Shown: positions 10,522-20,487 of the stretch, piece by piece | Layout: each line of letters opens with the position of its first letter | Numbering within the stretch: position 1 is the first letter of the stretch | Origin: Tetradesmus obliquus | Taxonomy: Eukaryota; Chlorophyta; Chlorophyceae; Sphaeropleales; Scenedesmaceae | Length of the DNA: 64,000 nt | Direction of reading: 5' to 3' | Assembly (NCBI GenBank): GCA_030272155.1 | Contig: CP126192.1 | Location: 6,606,501 to 6,670,500, forward strand | The notes under the pieces: generated by a model | What the model was told of the DNA's origin: nothing | Seen by the model: the letters and a program-made list of their open reading frames with translations, nothing else | Databases searched by the model: none | Position numbers and translations under genes: made by a program

Positions 10522-13415
10522 GGGTCATGCATGCCGCGACAACTGCAAACCCAGCCCAAATACGTGCACTGCTGACAATGCTCCTGATGTCCACTTGGAA
10601 ACATCTGGCAGCAATGCACAGCTGGCACAAAGCGAGCGACGCAAACAAACATAACAACAACAAAGTCCTTTAGACACCAATTTGCCCCCGACCACGGCTG
10701 CTCACGTGCAGGCGCCTGCTCAGCTGGTGCGAGGTGACGGGCCGCACAGAGCTGGCCTGCTTGGAGATCTGGCGGGAGTAGGTGCGAGCCACCCTGCAGG
10801 ACAGCAGGGCAGCCACAACAGCAACAGGGCATGCGCAGCAGCCAGTCAGGCAGGCAGGCAAGCGCGCTGCTTGCATGGAAGTTTCACAGTGTTGGGCAGT
10901 GTGGTGTGTATGTCAGCAGTCTAGCAGTGCAGTAGGTTTTTAGACAGTAAAAATGCACGTGTGCGGCCTCTCACTTGTGTGCTGCAGTGCTGGCCACGCG
11001 CTCCAGCTTCATTTTGCCTGCTGACTCCATGAACTCATACGGCTCAGGCCTGCAGGCAGCAGCAGCAGCAGCAGCAGCAGAAGAAGAAGTTTGTAGCTGG
11101 CGGCTAGCAGCAGCAGCATGCCGCAACCGACCTCTGCAGCTGCGCCAACATGTAGGCGCCCAACCAGAAAGGTGTTGTGCTTGCAAAGGTTTTGGCAGCT
11201 TGGCTGCGATCTCAGCCAGTGCTGACAGAAGTGAAAATGGCAGATTGCAGCACACATGTTTCTGCCAGCCACGAACCCTGGTTCGCTGGTTGCATCAGAC
11301 GCCCGTGCACAACCACATGTCTATATGCATGTAGACGCCGAGTTGTGGCTGCTGCTGCTGCTGCTGCTGCGCCTGCTGCTGCTGCTCACATGTGCATGCG
11401 CATGATGATGGCGATGGGTGTGGTGATGATGGTCACAAGGAAGGGGATGCGCCAGCCCTGCAACAGCCCGCCAAACCAAAGCAAGCATGAGCACGTTAGT
11501 GTGTCAATATATGTTTTTCTTGATTGAACATGTACAAGCCGGCGAACATCAAGAGCAGCACTCTGGTTGCATCATCATGCACGCACAGTGCCTAGCAGCA
11601 GCCCACCACACCAAAGCAAGCATGAGGTCCTCAGTGCGTCATTGATGTTTGTCTTGATTCAACGAAACAAAAAGCTGCCGCTCGTCGACAGCAGCGCCAA
11701 GGATGCATCATTCATGATTGCACAATGCCTGGCAGCTAACAGGGGTGCTGCAGCAGAATGCAAGGTAGTTCAGCTAATGCAAGAGGCAGTACCCCAGCAT
11801 GTGCTGCAAGCGGGCTGCCTGCCATCAAATACAAGCTACACACGATTGCAGCAGCAGCAGCAGCAGCAACGTCTGCATCACTCTCACCCAGAGCTCCAGT
11901 TGCGCTGCACAGCACAGCAGGTCGTCGCCACAAGGTTTAGTGCCCATGCGCCAGGGCAGGCAGAACAGCAACGGCACATCACCCAGTCAGCAGGATTCAG
12001 TGTGTGGGATGAGCAGCCGAATCAATGCAGAGAAAGAGCAGGCGAGAGAGGTCTGTTACAGGGGTGGGCAAGCTATCACCCTAGAGTGAGTCACTTGCCC
12101 CAGCAGGCACAGTCATTGCACTGCAGCAGCACTCAATGCATGCCTACGAGCCTCTGGGTGGCTCCTGAATGGGCTGCCCGCTGCCTTGCTGGTTGGCCAG
12201 GGATAGTATGCAGCGCAATGTCATGCAATGCATAGGACGGGCAGTACTGCAAGTGTATGGCAGGTGCAGGTTCGAATCCTGCTTTTGCCAACGTGTGTTT
12301 TAGGGGCTCACCCTTGGAGCAGGGGTAGATGACAGCAAGGCACACCAGGATACCCAGAATGATGCCCGGGGCCTGCAGCAGATGAAAACAGGCGTCAGTG
12401 CACATGGCTTGTGCAGGTGGTGGTGGATGGCTTTAAATGCACATGGCTTGTGCAGGTGGTGGTGGATGGCCTTAAATGCACATGGCTTGTGCAGGTGGTG
12501 GTGGATGGCCTTAAATGCACATGGCTTGTGCAGGTGATGGTGGATGGCCTTAAATGCACATGGCTTGTGCAGGTGGTGGTGGATGGCCTTAAATGCACAT
12601 GGCTTGTGCAGGTGGTGGTGGATGGCCTTAAATGCACATGGCTTGTGCAGGTGGTGGTGGATGGCCTTAAATGCACATGGCTTGTGCAGGTGGTGGTGGA
12701 TGGCCTTAAATGCACATGGCTTGTGCAGGTGGTGGTGGATGGCCTTAAATGCACATGGCTTGTGCAGGTGGTGGTGGATGGCCTTAAATGCACATGGCTT
12801 GTGCAGGTGGTGGTGGATGGCCTTAAATGCACATGGCTTGTGCAGGTGGTGGTGGATGGCCTTAAATGCACATGGCTTGTGCAGGTGGTGGTGGATGGCC
12901 TTAAATGCACATGGCTTGTGCAGGTGGTGGTGGATGGCCTTAAATGCACATGGCTTGTGCAGGTGATGGTGGATGGCCTGAAATGCACATGGCTTGTGCA
13001 GGTGTTGGTGGATGGCCTTAAATGCACATGGCTTGTGCAGGTGGTGGTGGATGGCCTTAAATGCACATGGCTTGTGCAGGTGGTGGTGGATGGCCTTAAA
13101 TGCACATGGCTTGTGCAGGTGGTGGTGGATGGCCTTAAATGCACATGGCTTGTGCAGGTGGTGGTGGATGGCTTTAAATGCATGTGCAGGGGAAGTCAGC
13201 GCAGCCGCAGACATATGACACAGCGCAGCTCCACAATGCACAATGTATGCGCAACAACAGCAACAGCCTGTGCGGTTGCTGGCTGGGGTACACTTGAATG
13301 CACAACCAGCACGCAGAGGCACAGCAGCTGCAGCTTCAGCAGCAGCAGCATCATGCGCAAGCAGGGAGCTGCTGCAGCTGCCCCGCATCCATTTGCACAG
13401 TGTGCATCAACAGCA

Positions 13416-13447
<32 letters not shown>

Positions 13448-14479
13448 GTTGTGCACTCACGATTGCCGCCTGGCCGAATGATGAGAACAGTGCCTTCCTG
13501 TGCTTGGGCGCGATCTCAAAGAGGTACACGATGCAGCCTCCAAACTCGCCACCCACAGCCAGCCCTGCACAGCAGCACACAATGCATAAAGGTCGCATTG
13601 GTTCATAGCATGTTTTCCAACTGTTGTCATCCTCACATGATGCACCATGTCGCGGTGTATGTCCAAAACCACCAACTGTATCACACCCGCTGCTGTGGCT
13701 GGTAAGCGGATGCTGCTGGCCGTGCTGGTGGTGATGTACAGCACCTCAGCTTGCAGGAACCCCAGGATAGCCAGCAGCACAGCACTACCCGGATTCGTCA
13801 ATGGTTGACTAGGTTTGACTGGCGTTGACTTTGCAGCACTGACACGCCAACAAACAAAAGTAGCAGCCATGCCCAAGCACCTCACCTTGCAGGAACCTCA
13901 GGATAGCCAGCAGCACAGTATCACCAGGTTTGACCAGATTGAGTGGCCAGCAGCACAGGCGCTGCAATGCTAACCATGTGGCATGGCAATGGCGCAATAT
14001 CAGCTGCGCATCCCTCACAACAATCACAATCTGAGTGAATCAAACAGCACCTCACCTTACAGGAACCTCAGGATGGCCAGCAGCACAGGCCCTGCACTGC
14101 CGATCATGTGGTGTGGCAATTTCAAGAGTTGCAACGTGCAATGGCGCAACATACGCCGTGCATTCTGAGAAAAACTCATATCACCGCTTACCTTGCAGGA
14201 ACCTCAGGATGGCCAGCACAGGCACAGCACTGCCAAGAAGGTAGTGCGGCAATGGCACAATTCGATGCCGTGCATTCCTGCAAATGATGACAACTTGAAT
14301 GCATCAATCAGCACCTTACCTTGCAGGAACCTGAGGATGGCCAGCAGCACAGGTGCCGCAATGCCGATCATGTGGTAGCTGGGCAGGCAGCCGATGAGCA
14401 CAGTGGGGAGCGTGATCAGCAGGATGGTCAGCAGCATCGTGATGCGCCGCCCATACGCGTCACCAACGTGCCCAAACCT

Positions 14480-14521
<42 letters not shown>

Positions 14522-14818
14522 GCAGCAGCAGCAATTGCAAGTACGAGACACTGTTGACTGCTGCCCACCTCCACGTTCCTGGTATTGCACGGTATTGCAA
14601 ATCAGCAGAGGAAATCGCTGCTTGCACCTTAGCTGTTGTGTGTGCAGTGCAGGACTAGACAGAGAGAACAGCAGCGTCTGCCCCCATGGGCACAGACCAG
14701 GGCGCACAGCACGTGCAGACAAGCAAGCAGGTGTGTTTGAACCCCCCCCACAGCACTCACAGCATGGCGCCCAGGGGCCTGGAGATGAAGCCCACAGCAA
14801 ACACACCTGCAGTGATGT

Positions 14819-14883
<65 letters not shown>

Positions 14884-15802
14884 GCGGCGGTGTGAGCTCG
14901 AAACTATGTCAGCATCCGCATCGTGGCACCGCAGCAGCACAACCACCTGCAGCTGATACTGGCAGCGGCGTCAAGTCACTAGATGACCATCGCAGCATTT
15001 GCGGGGCATGCTACAGCACGCCAGTGAAGCCTAAACCAGAAGGCTCCAGCTTCAGCTTGAAACTTGGAACATTTTGAACCCAGCAGCAGTGGATGTGGTG
15101 CGCTGCTCTCACCCCAGAAGCTGAGCAGGGATGCGCTCTCGCTTGAGGAAGGGAAAAACACTGCCGTCAGCACAGTGCTCAGCTGGGCGTACACTGCAGA
15201 AAAAAGAAGAAGACAGCAGCAGGCAGAAGAGTAACAGGCATTGAGAGTGAGAGGCAGGAGGCAGCAGTAGCGCAAAACAGGCTGGAAGCAGGGGTAAGCG
15301 CCAGCGTGTTGGGTTTGCGAATATTGGAGTGAAGGTGGCAGCACAGAGTTGCGGGCACGCTGCTGCTGCTGCTGCTCTGCCTGGTGCTACCGGTCACCGG
15401 TGACCACCGGGTGGTCACTACCGCACTCGTGCTGCAACCAGCACATACCTGTGAAGTCGAACTGCACGGCAAAACACAATAATTGATCCAAGTGAAAAAA
15501 GGCATTTAAGCGTCAGCATCCGCGATGTGAGGGGGGTCACCGGAACGAGACCCCTTTCGGTACTACGAACTTTCGTGCTTCGGACTCCGAGCTCACCCTG
15601 CACAGCATAACACGCTTATTGTCAGCAGAAGAGAAATTTGCGCGGCTGATGGGACGACAACAGAGCACCAGCTTGAAAGGCAGCGTCGTTGCTGTTTGCC
15701 AGCGTGGACAGCTCACCATTCGACCACCGTGCCCAGACAAAGAGCGATAGTAAGCCTCACAGCTTGAGCATGGGTCAGATCTGCACCGTATCCGTTCGCC
15801 AT
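6467..15802 (-). CDS. MFS transporter, metabolite:H+ symporter-like, many duplicated exon ends
   Basis: A 12-TM major facilitator protein, probably a plasma-membrane or organelle-envelope symporter; the substrate cannot be read. ATG at 15802 gives MANGYGADLTHAQAVRLTIA. Checked exons: 15717-15802, a 13-nt microexon 15449-15461, 15113-15193, 14761-14806, 14320-14477, 13461-13564, 12312-12372. Further clear exons: 11400-11457 (WRIPFL), about 10975-11050, 10711-10793, 9985-10336 (acidic/Ala loop), 9600-9669, 9118-9205, 8578-8770, 7672-7882, and a last exon from about 6700 to the stop at 6467. Family marks: GAMLFGHVGDAYGRR (the RxxxGxxxDxxGRR-type loop 2-3), GLAVGGEFGG, FEIAPKHRKALFSSFGQ, WRIPFLVT, MYPAGVRASGFNIGHN. 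The join from 12312 to 11400 does not keep frame directly, so a small exon between them is probably missed. The central loop is unusually long. At least ten partial exon copies lie in its introns. Confidence 0.88.
6995..7790 (-). repeat. Four-copy tandem array of an MFS exon donor end
   Basis: The coding-strand segment ending YPAGVRASGFNIG plus its GTGCGTG donor occurs about every 213-231 bases, ending near 7672, 7441, 7228 and 6995. The copy in the full exon 7672-7882 and the 7441 copy are intact; the other two are decayed but keep GFNIG and the donor. The intron between copies also repeats (AGCAGGGAAAAGGACCAC near 7190, 7400 and 7630). Downstream copies lack an obvious acceptor. The last exon joins in phase to any of them (AAC ATT G|GC CAC AAC). 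Confidence 0.85.
7800..8013 (-). repeat. Duplicated acceptor end of an MFS exon
   Basis: Two near-identical copies of the exon start VTCFMALVVAGAAICIPVLL, each directly after a (CTG)n-CAG acceptor, begin at about 8013 and 7882. Only the lower-coordinate copy continues into the full exon; the other runs on into VADPLFVYSALM and a second CTG tract. Confidence 0.85.
8405..8645 (-). repeat. Duplicated donor end of an MFS exon
   Basis: The segment encoding LLGMIAFLVMVPLGGHLSDK plus its GTCAGC donor occurs at about 8578-8645 (in the full exon) and again at 8405-8470. The nearby GACTCAGCACGGACAATAA word is also repeated, so flanking intron was copied too. Confidence 0.85.
9225..9600 (+). repeat. 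CACAGCA/CACAGTA satellite in an MFS intron
   Basis: About 370 bases built from imperfect CACAG, CACAGCA and CACAGTACA words. On the transporter's coding strand it is TGTGCTG-rich. A CCTTGAAAAGCACAGCCAGGG-like piece at about 9495-9530 is a degenerate copy of the exon end at 9600 (VPLAVLFK), so the exon's donor end was also caught up in the array. Confidence 0.75.
9835..10480 (-). repeat. Two duplicated exon ends in the MFS central-loop exon
   Basis: The donor end encoding ELQLDHDNDPTMQECEK is at 9985-10055 and is copied at about 9840-9910. The acceptor end encoding DMTHVVASPLASPHQSSLL is at about 10280-10336 and is copied at 10410-10468. A CAG run on the plus strand (CTG on the coding strand) lies upstream of each acceptor copy. 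Confidence 0.85.
12266..12290 (+). other. tRNA T-arm-like fragment with perfect Pol III B box
   Basis: GCAGG, loop TTCGAAT, and CCTGC form a perfect T arm. GGTTCGAATCC (12269-12279) matches the Pol III B-box consensus. It is followed by TTTTGCCA, which looks like an acceptor 3' half. No matching 5' acceptor (GGCAAAA) or clear anticodon arm is found upstream, so this is best read as a tRNA relic inside the transporter gene, antisense to it. Confidence 0.45.
12400..13186. repeat. 39-bp minisatellite, about 20 copies, in an MFS intron
   Basis: A 39-base unit (starting GCACATGGCTTGTGCAGG, then GTGG/GATGG repeats and GGCCTTAAAT) repeats about 20 times with very few differences. The word ggcttgtgcagg recurs every 39 bases from 12406 to 13147. 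Since 39 is a multiple of three, all frames stay open, which creates long false open frames on both strands. It lies between checked exons 12312-12372 and 13461-13564, so it is intronic. There are no spacers, so it is not a CRISPR array. Confidence 0.95.
13740..14360 (-). repeat. Five-copy array of an MFS exon donor end
   Basis: The segment encoding VLLAILRFLQ plus the donor (CAAG|GTAAGG or similar) ends the real exon at 14320. It occurs four more times toward lower coordinates, at about 14190-14225, 14050-14095, 13885-13925 and 13743-13785. The copies keep the splice donor but not the upstream acceptor or the preceding TM segment. All could splice in phase to exon 13461-13564. Confidence 0.88.
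14819..14882. repeat. (CAG)21 microsatellite
   Basis: An uninterrupted CAG run in the intron just upstream of the transporter exon 14761-14806. On the coding strand it is (CTG)n, directly ahead of the acceptor CACTGCAG. Confidence 0.95.
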
Positions 15803-16953
15803 GTTGGCCAGAGCTGTCGATAGTCTCAGCAAAGCGTACACGAGCAGTGGTTCGGCAAGCGGCTTGCAGAATGGCGCAAAGAGATCAAAAGATGTCCTAT
15901 TCCGATAGCAACAGCGCTGTGATCCAAGCACAGGAGCGGTTATCGTTCAGTGAAAGCAGGCGCTTCCGAGGGAGTGCTTATGCTGACAGCTTGAAGCCGT
16001 TGCCGCTGTTGCCATAGACGCTACGCAGTTCAGTAGCTGTTGCCCTCTGGAGATGTACCCCGTGGTGCGCTTTGGGCACATGACAGTGTCATCTGACAAG
16101 TGGACACTTCATTGCCCTGCGCGGCGCAGCGGCGTTGTTCGCCGTACGAAACGGGACTCAGTATCATTGTTTGTTGTTTGGCGTAGCGCTGCAGCACGAA
16201 GCGAGGCAGCAACTACTGAGGTCTGCAGGGCGGGTGTGCAGTACCCTGCTGAGTCTAATATATTCTTCCGTTTTCGACATGCTGCCCACTGCTGCTGCCA
16301 CTGGTGTACAACCCATTCGAGTAATACATTGCGAAAGGTTTCTGCAGTAGCATGGTGGTACTGTCAGCTCTCGGGCGGTCACAGCACCGTGTGACTGCGC
16401 AGGGACTACAGCTGCCTGCTACTGGCTGTCGCAGGGCCCATGCTGTGCACAGCACTATGCCACAGTGCTCTGGCAGAAAAAAACCATGGGCAGCGCCTGA
16501 CATGGCTATTGTAAACTTTTGCTCAAAGCTGCCAAGCACGCGGCGTCCATGTGCTGGCAACTGGACACATCAGTAACATTGGAAAGTGTTTGAACAAGAG
16601 CAGCAAGCACACCACCTTCTGTGCCATGCTGTGTTGCTGCCAACACAAAAAAACCGGAGCTGCTAACTAACGCCTACAGCTACTGCTCCTAACAGCCTGC
16701 AACCCCGCTATCCTATGGCCTACTCTACTCGTGCGCAGAGTACTAACTGAGCACCACACACGAAGCCACACTGCGTACTGCTCCTCTGCATGAAAGCTAG
16801 TGCTGCCAGCACCGCTGCTGAAGCCCAGCAGCAGCAGCCGCACCAGCAAAGAATCCCTGCAACAGCGCATGCTACGCCACATGCAACTGCTCTTGACTCA
16901 GCAAGTAACATCCCACTAAGTTTGATCTATATTCCGATCTCATCACCTCATCC
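15803..16953. other. Intergenic region upstream of the MFS gene
   Basis: No gene seen. It lies between the MFS start (15802) and the stop of the Cys-rich gene (16954), so it should hold that gene's 3' end and the transporter promoter. No clear TATA box or poly(A) word was assigned. Confidence 0.55.
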
Positions 16954-16963
16954 CTAGTTCTTC

Positions 16964-16997
<34 letters not shown>

Positions 16998-18680
16998 CCA
17001 GCCTCATGTTGCTGGAGCCCCTGGCAGGTGCAGACGGCACCTTCACAAAACCGCCAGCTGTCTTTGCTGCATTGGACAAGAACGCGCCCATGCCGCTGCT
17101 TGCAGGAGTGGATGCGAACATCTTCACTGGAGTTGGTGCAGGGGCAGAAGGGCGGGACACCACCTTGACTAGACCCTGCAGGCCCTGCAGCATGTTGCCG
17201 AGGCCATTATCGGAATTACTGCTGCTGCTGCTGCTCTTGACGTTTCCTGCAAGGCCTGACAGCAGGCTGCCGACCTGTGCCAGGCCAGCATTGTTGCCAT
17301 TGCCAGTTAGTCCTGCCAGCAGCTGCGCTGCCTGGCCCAAGCCACTGGCGCTGCTGCCGCTGTTTCCACCAGCCAGACCTGCCAGCATCTGGCCAAGTGC
17401 GTTGCCGCTGTTTCCGCTAGCACCGCTGCTGCTTCCAGACAGGCCAGACAGTAGCTGAGCCAGCTGGTTGCCTTCGGGAGCATCGCCACCTGCTGCTCCC
17501 CGCATGCCCTGGGTAGCTGTATCGATTGATTTAAGAGCCGAACCCAGCGTCTCGACAACCTTCACGAGGTCTCCGGACTGCACTGCGGTAGCCAAGTTTG
17601 GAATGGCGCCAGCTGCGGTACCGAGGGCAGCACCAAGCCCGCCTAGGCTTGCAAGCTGGTCCAGGGAGGGTGCCTTAGGCTGTTGAACCGGCTTGGTTAG
17701 CACCTGGTACAACAAATCTCCGGGCTGCGTGATGTTTGCTGCTGCGTTGATGGGCTGGCCCATAATCATCTTCTCGGCCACGCTGCCGATAAAGTCCGTG
17801 ATGGGGTTGGTGGTGTTACGCGTTGACCGGGTCTGGAACTTCCAGTCCTCGGCAGCAGTGTCGAAGGTGGAGTCGTTGTACAGGCGGGGAGCAGGGGGAG
17901 CGGGAGGGGGACTTGGGGGAGAGGTTTGACCCATGAGGTCAGCCAGGGTCATGGGGGGTGGGGGAGGGGCGGCAGCGGTGGTGACTGCAGGCAGCAGATG
18001 AAGAAAAACAGCTGGTGTAAGTTAAGCGGCGGGAGTCAGGTGGGTGTGCAAATGCTGCATGTCAGTCGCCTGGTCGGTGTGCTGCTGTACTCCTGTGGCT
18101 GCTGCTGGTGGAGCTGCTACAGCCAACATCAGTTAGTCGAGCTTTGGATGCTACTCTCTGGCTGCACTGCAACTACTGTACGACTCACTCTTCTGACCAA
18201 AACCACTTCCCGCTGATGCTCTTTGCGTGCAAACCACCGCAGTCACGCAATGTGTTGTCAACCCTGCTGACTATGCCAGCACACATGCTGCAAGATGTGG
18301 CTGCATCCTACAAATGCTGCAACTGCCCCCTGATGCTGCCATCTCTTGCTCCTACCTGCTGTGTAGAAACCCAACAGTCACATTCCCCACTCACCACAGT
18401 CATCAAAGATCTCATTGGGTGAGGAGCCAGCAGGGCAGGCGCGGCAAGTGTGGCTGCACTCTACTGCAGCCGCCTGCTGCTGCCCTCGCTTGTTACTATG
18501 CTACTCACCGCAGTCGTCGAAGATCTCGTTGGGTGATGAGCCAGCAGGGCAGGCGCGGCACTCGGCAGCGGAGCGGGAGCCGTCACGCGACACGGGGCGT
18601 GTGCCGGGGCACTGGTTGCAGGTGGCCTGGCGGGTCACACTGTTGGTGTAGCCATACCAGCCGGATGCGCAGACTACACA

Positions 18681-18718
<38 letters not shown>

Positions 18719-19297
18719 GCAGCAGCAGCAGCAGTCAGTTAGTGGGACGTGTACGTCAGCTGATGATTGCGCGAGGAACGGCTGAGGCGTCCGACAAAGT
18801 GCGGGGAGAGGTGGGGTGATGAACACAAGCTGCTGCAGCGTCTGTTTGGCAGCTAGTGCCGGCATGACACTATTTGTGATAAATGCATGGGCTGCAGGTA
18901 CCTGCTGTTTGTCCAAGCACGCCTGCATGCAGATGTGGACGCTGCATTGACAACGATTTAGCTTCTGGTTCTCTTTCCAGTGCCAACAACTAAAACTGCA
19001 GCTGCACCATCAGCCAGTCATGTGCATCACCAGTTAGCAGACAATTTGAAAGCAAAGAGGCAGCAGCACCGCAAGCAGCTGCCGCCAGCACAACGGCACA
19101 TGCAGCAACTTCAGCAGCAGCATGTCAACACTCCAGCCGCCTGCCACTCACTGCACATGGTGCGGTCTTCAGTGCTCCAGGCCACGTTCTCACACTCCAC
19201 GCAGGTGGAGCGGTGCCCGCCCAGGGACACAAAGCCTTCAGGGCACTGGTTGCAGTAGCCGGTGGGCTGCAGGTCACCAAAGCCGGCCTTGCAGTCT

Positions 19298-19344
<47 letters not shown>

Positions 19345-19828
19345 TAGTGATGCACAGACTCTCTATGCAGCGCTGCAAAATGCAAGGCATAACTGCAAAG
19401 CAAAATGCAAAGCGCAATGCACAGCAACATCACAGCAAAATGCACAACGACGCAACATGCCGCTTGCGCCTACGCCACACGCCTGCCTGCCCAGCAGCAG
19501 CAGATACTCACTGCATTTGCCGTTCACGCCCCTGGTGTAACCCGGCGCATCGCATGCCGTGCACATGGGCAGGTTTGGCTCGTCATAGGGTGACCTCAGC
19601 AGCGCATCAAAGTTAATGGTGGGCTTGCCGGAGGTTGTTACGCCGCTGATCAGGTTTTGGCGGCCGCCGCCAAAACCCTGGTTCATGCCACCCATGCCGC
19701 CCATGCCGCTGTTCATCAGCTTGCGGGATCCTGCAGGCTTGGCTGTACTGCTGGCACTGGGGATGCAGGCAGTACAGCCTGGCACTGCCAGACAGGGGTC
19801 CTTGGGTGCGGCTGGTGCTGCTGGCGCC

Positions 19829-19875
<47 letters not shown>

Positions 19876-20487
19876 AGGGTCTTCGCTTGATGAAGAGGTG
19901 GTGGTGGTAGTGGTGGTGGTGGTGCTGCCAGTGGGAATGGTTTGTGTTGTGGTGGTGGTGGGGGGTTCTGTGGCTGCAGGAGTGGCCTCAGGGGTAGCCT
20001 GCACTGGTGCCGGTGCTGGTGCTGGAGCAGTAGCCACAGGTGCAGGTGTGGTTGCAGCTGGCTCAGCAACAACAGGTGTGGCTGCAACTGGCTCAGCAGC
20101 AGCAGGGGTGGCAGCAGCGACAGGTGCTGCTGGTGTTGCTGCCACTGGTGTGGTGGCCTCAGGAGCTGGCACTGGAGTTGCCACTGGTGCTGTTGTGGCC
20201 TCAGAAACAGGCACAGGGGTGGCCACAGCTGCTGTTGCCTCAGGTGCTGCCACTGGCTTCGTCTCAGTTGGAGCAGTCACAGGAGTGGCCTCAGGTGGTG
20301 TTGCTTCGGGTGTGGTGGCCTCTGGCACTGCCACAGGCGTTGCCTCTGGAATTGTTACGGGAGCTGCCACTGGTGCTGCCGCGGGCGCAGCTGCGTTTAC
20401 TGGCGATGCGGTGTTGGCATCGGCAGCGTACGCCGCTGTGCAGAGCACCAGGGCAACAGCGAGAGCTGCCAACAACCTCCGAGCCAT
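16954..20487 (-). CDS. Secreted Pro/Thr/Ala- and Cys-rich protein (cell wall or surface)
   Basis: Four exons with checked phase: 19512-20487, 19152-19295, 18509-18673, 16954-17984; all donors are GTGAGT-type. ATG at 20487 starts a clear signal peptide (MARRLLAALAVALVLCTAAYA). Next come about 200 residues of Ala/Pro/Val/Thr repeats of the PEAT type, a poly-Thr/Ser run and a poly-Ala run. Then a Cys-rich zone spans exons 1-3 (CTACIP, CTACDAPGYT, GYCNQCPEGFVSLGGH, CNQCPGTRP, CRACPAGSSPN). Its spacing resembles GCC2/GCC3 or ephrin-receptor/TNFR-like modules. The last exon is Gly/Ser/Leu-rich with many LLSGLxG repeats and a Ser tail ending SSSKKN. Probably an extracellular or wall protein; the function is unknown. 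Exon 3's donor end is duplicated at 18395-18470. Confidence 0.85.
18395..18600 (-). repeat. Duplicated donor end of Cys-rich exon 3
   Basis: The exon end CRACPAGSSPNEIFDDCG with its GTGAGT donor (18509-18575) recurs at about 18410-18470, with silent-type differences and its own GTGAGT. Confidence 0.85.
19296..19342. repeat. (CAG)n tract abutting a 3' splice site
   Basis: An almost pure CAG run on the plus strand. On the coding strand it reads (CTG)n-CAG|AC, ending exactly at the acceptor of Cys-rich exon 2. Confidence 0.9.

Noticed and set aside
12400-13186. Possible CRISPR array
   Set aside because: Units are directly adjacent with no spacers, and the context is a eukaryotic intron.
12300-13481. 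Long open frames on both strands over the 39-bp array
   Set aside because: They arise because the unit length is a multiple of three. The region lies in an intron between two checked MFS exons.
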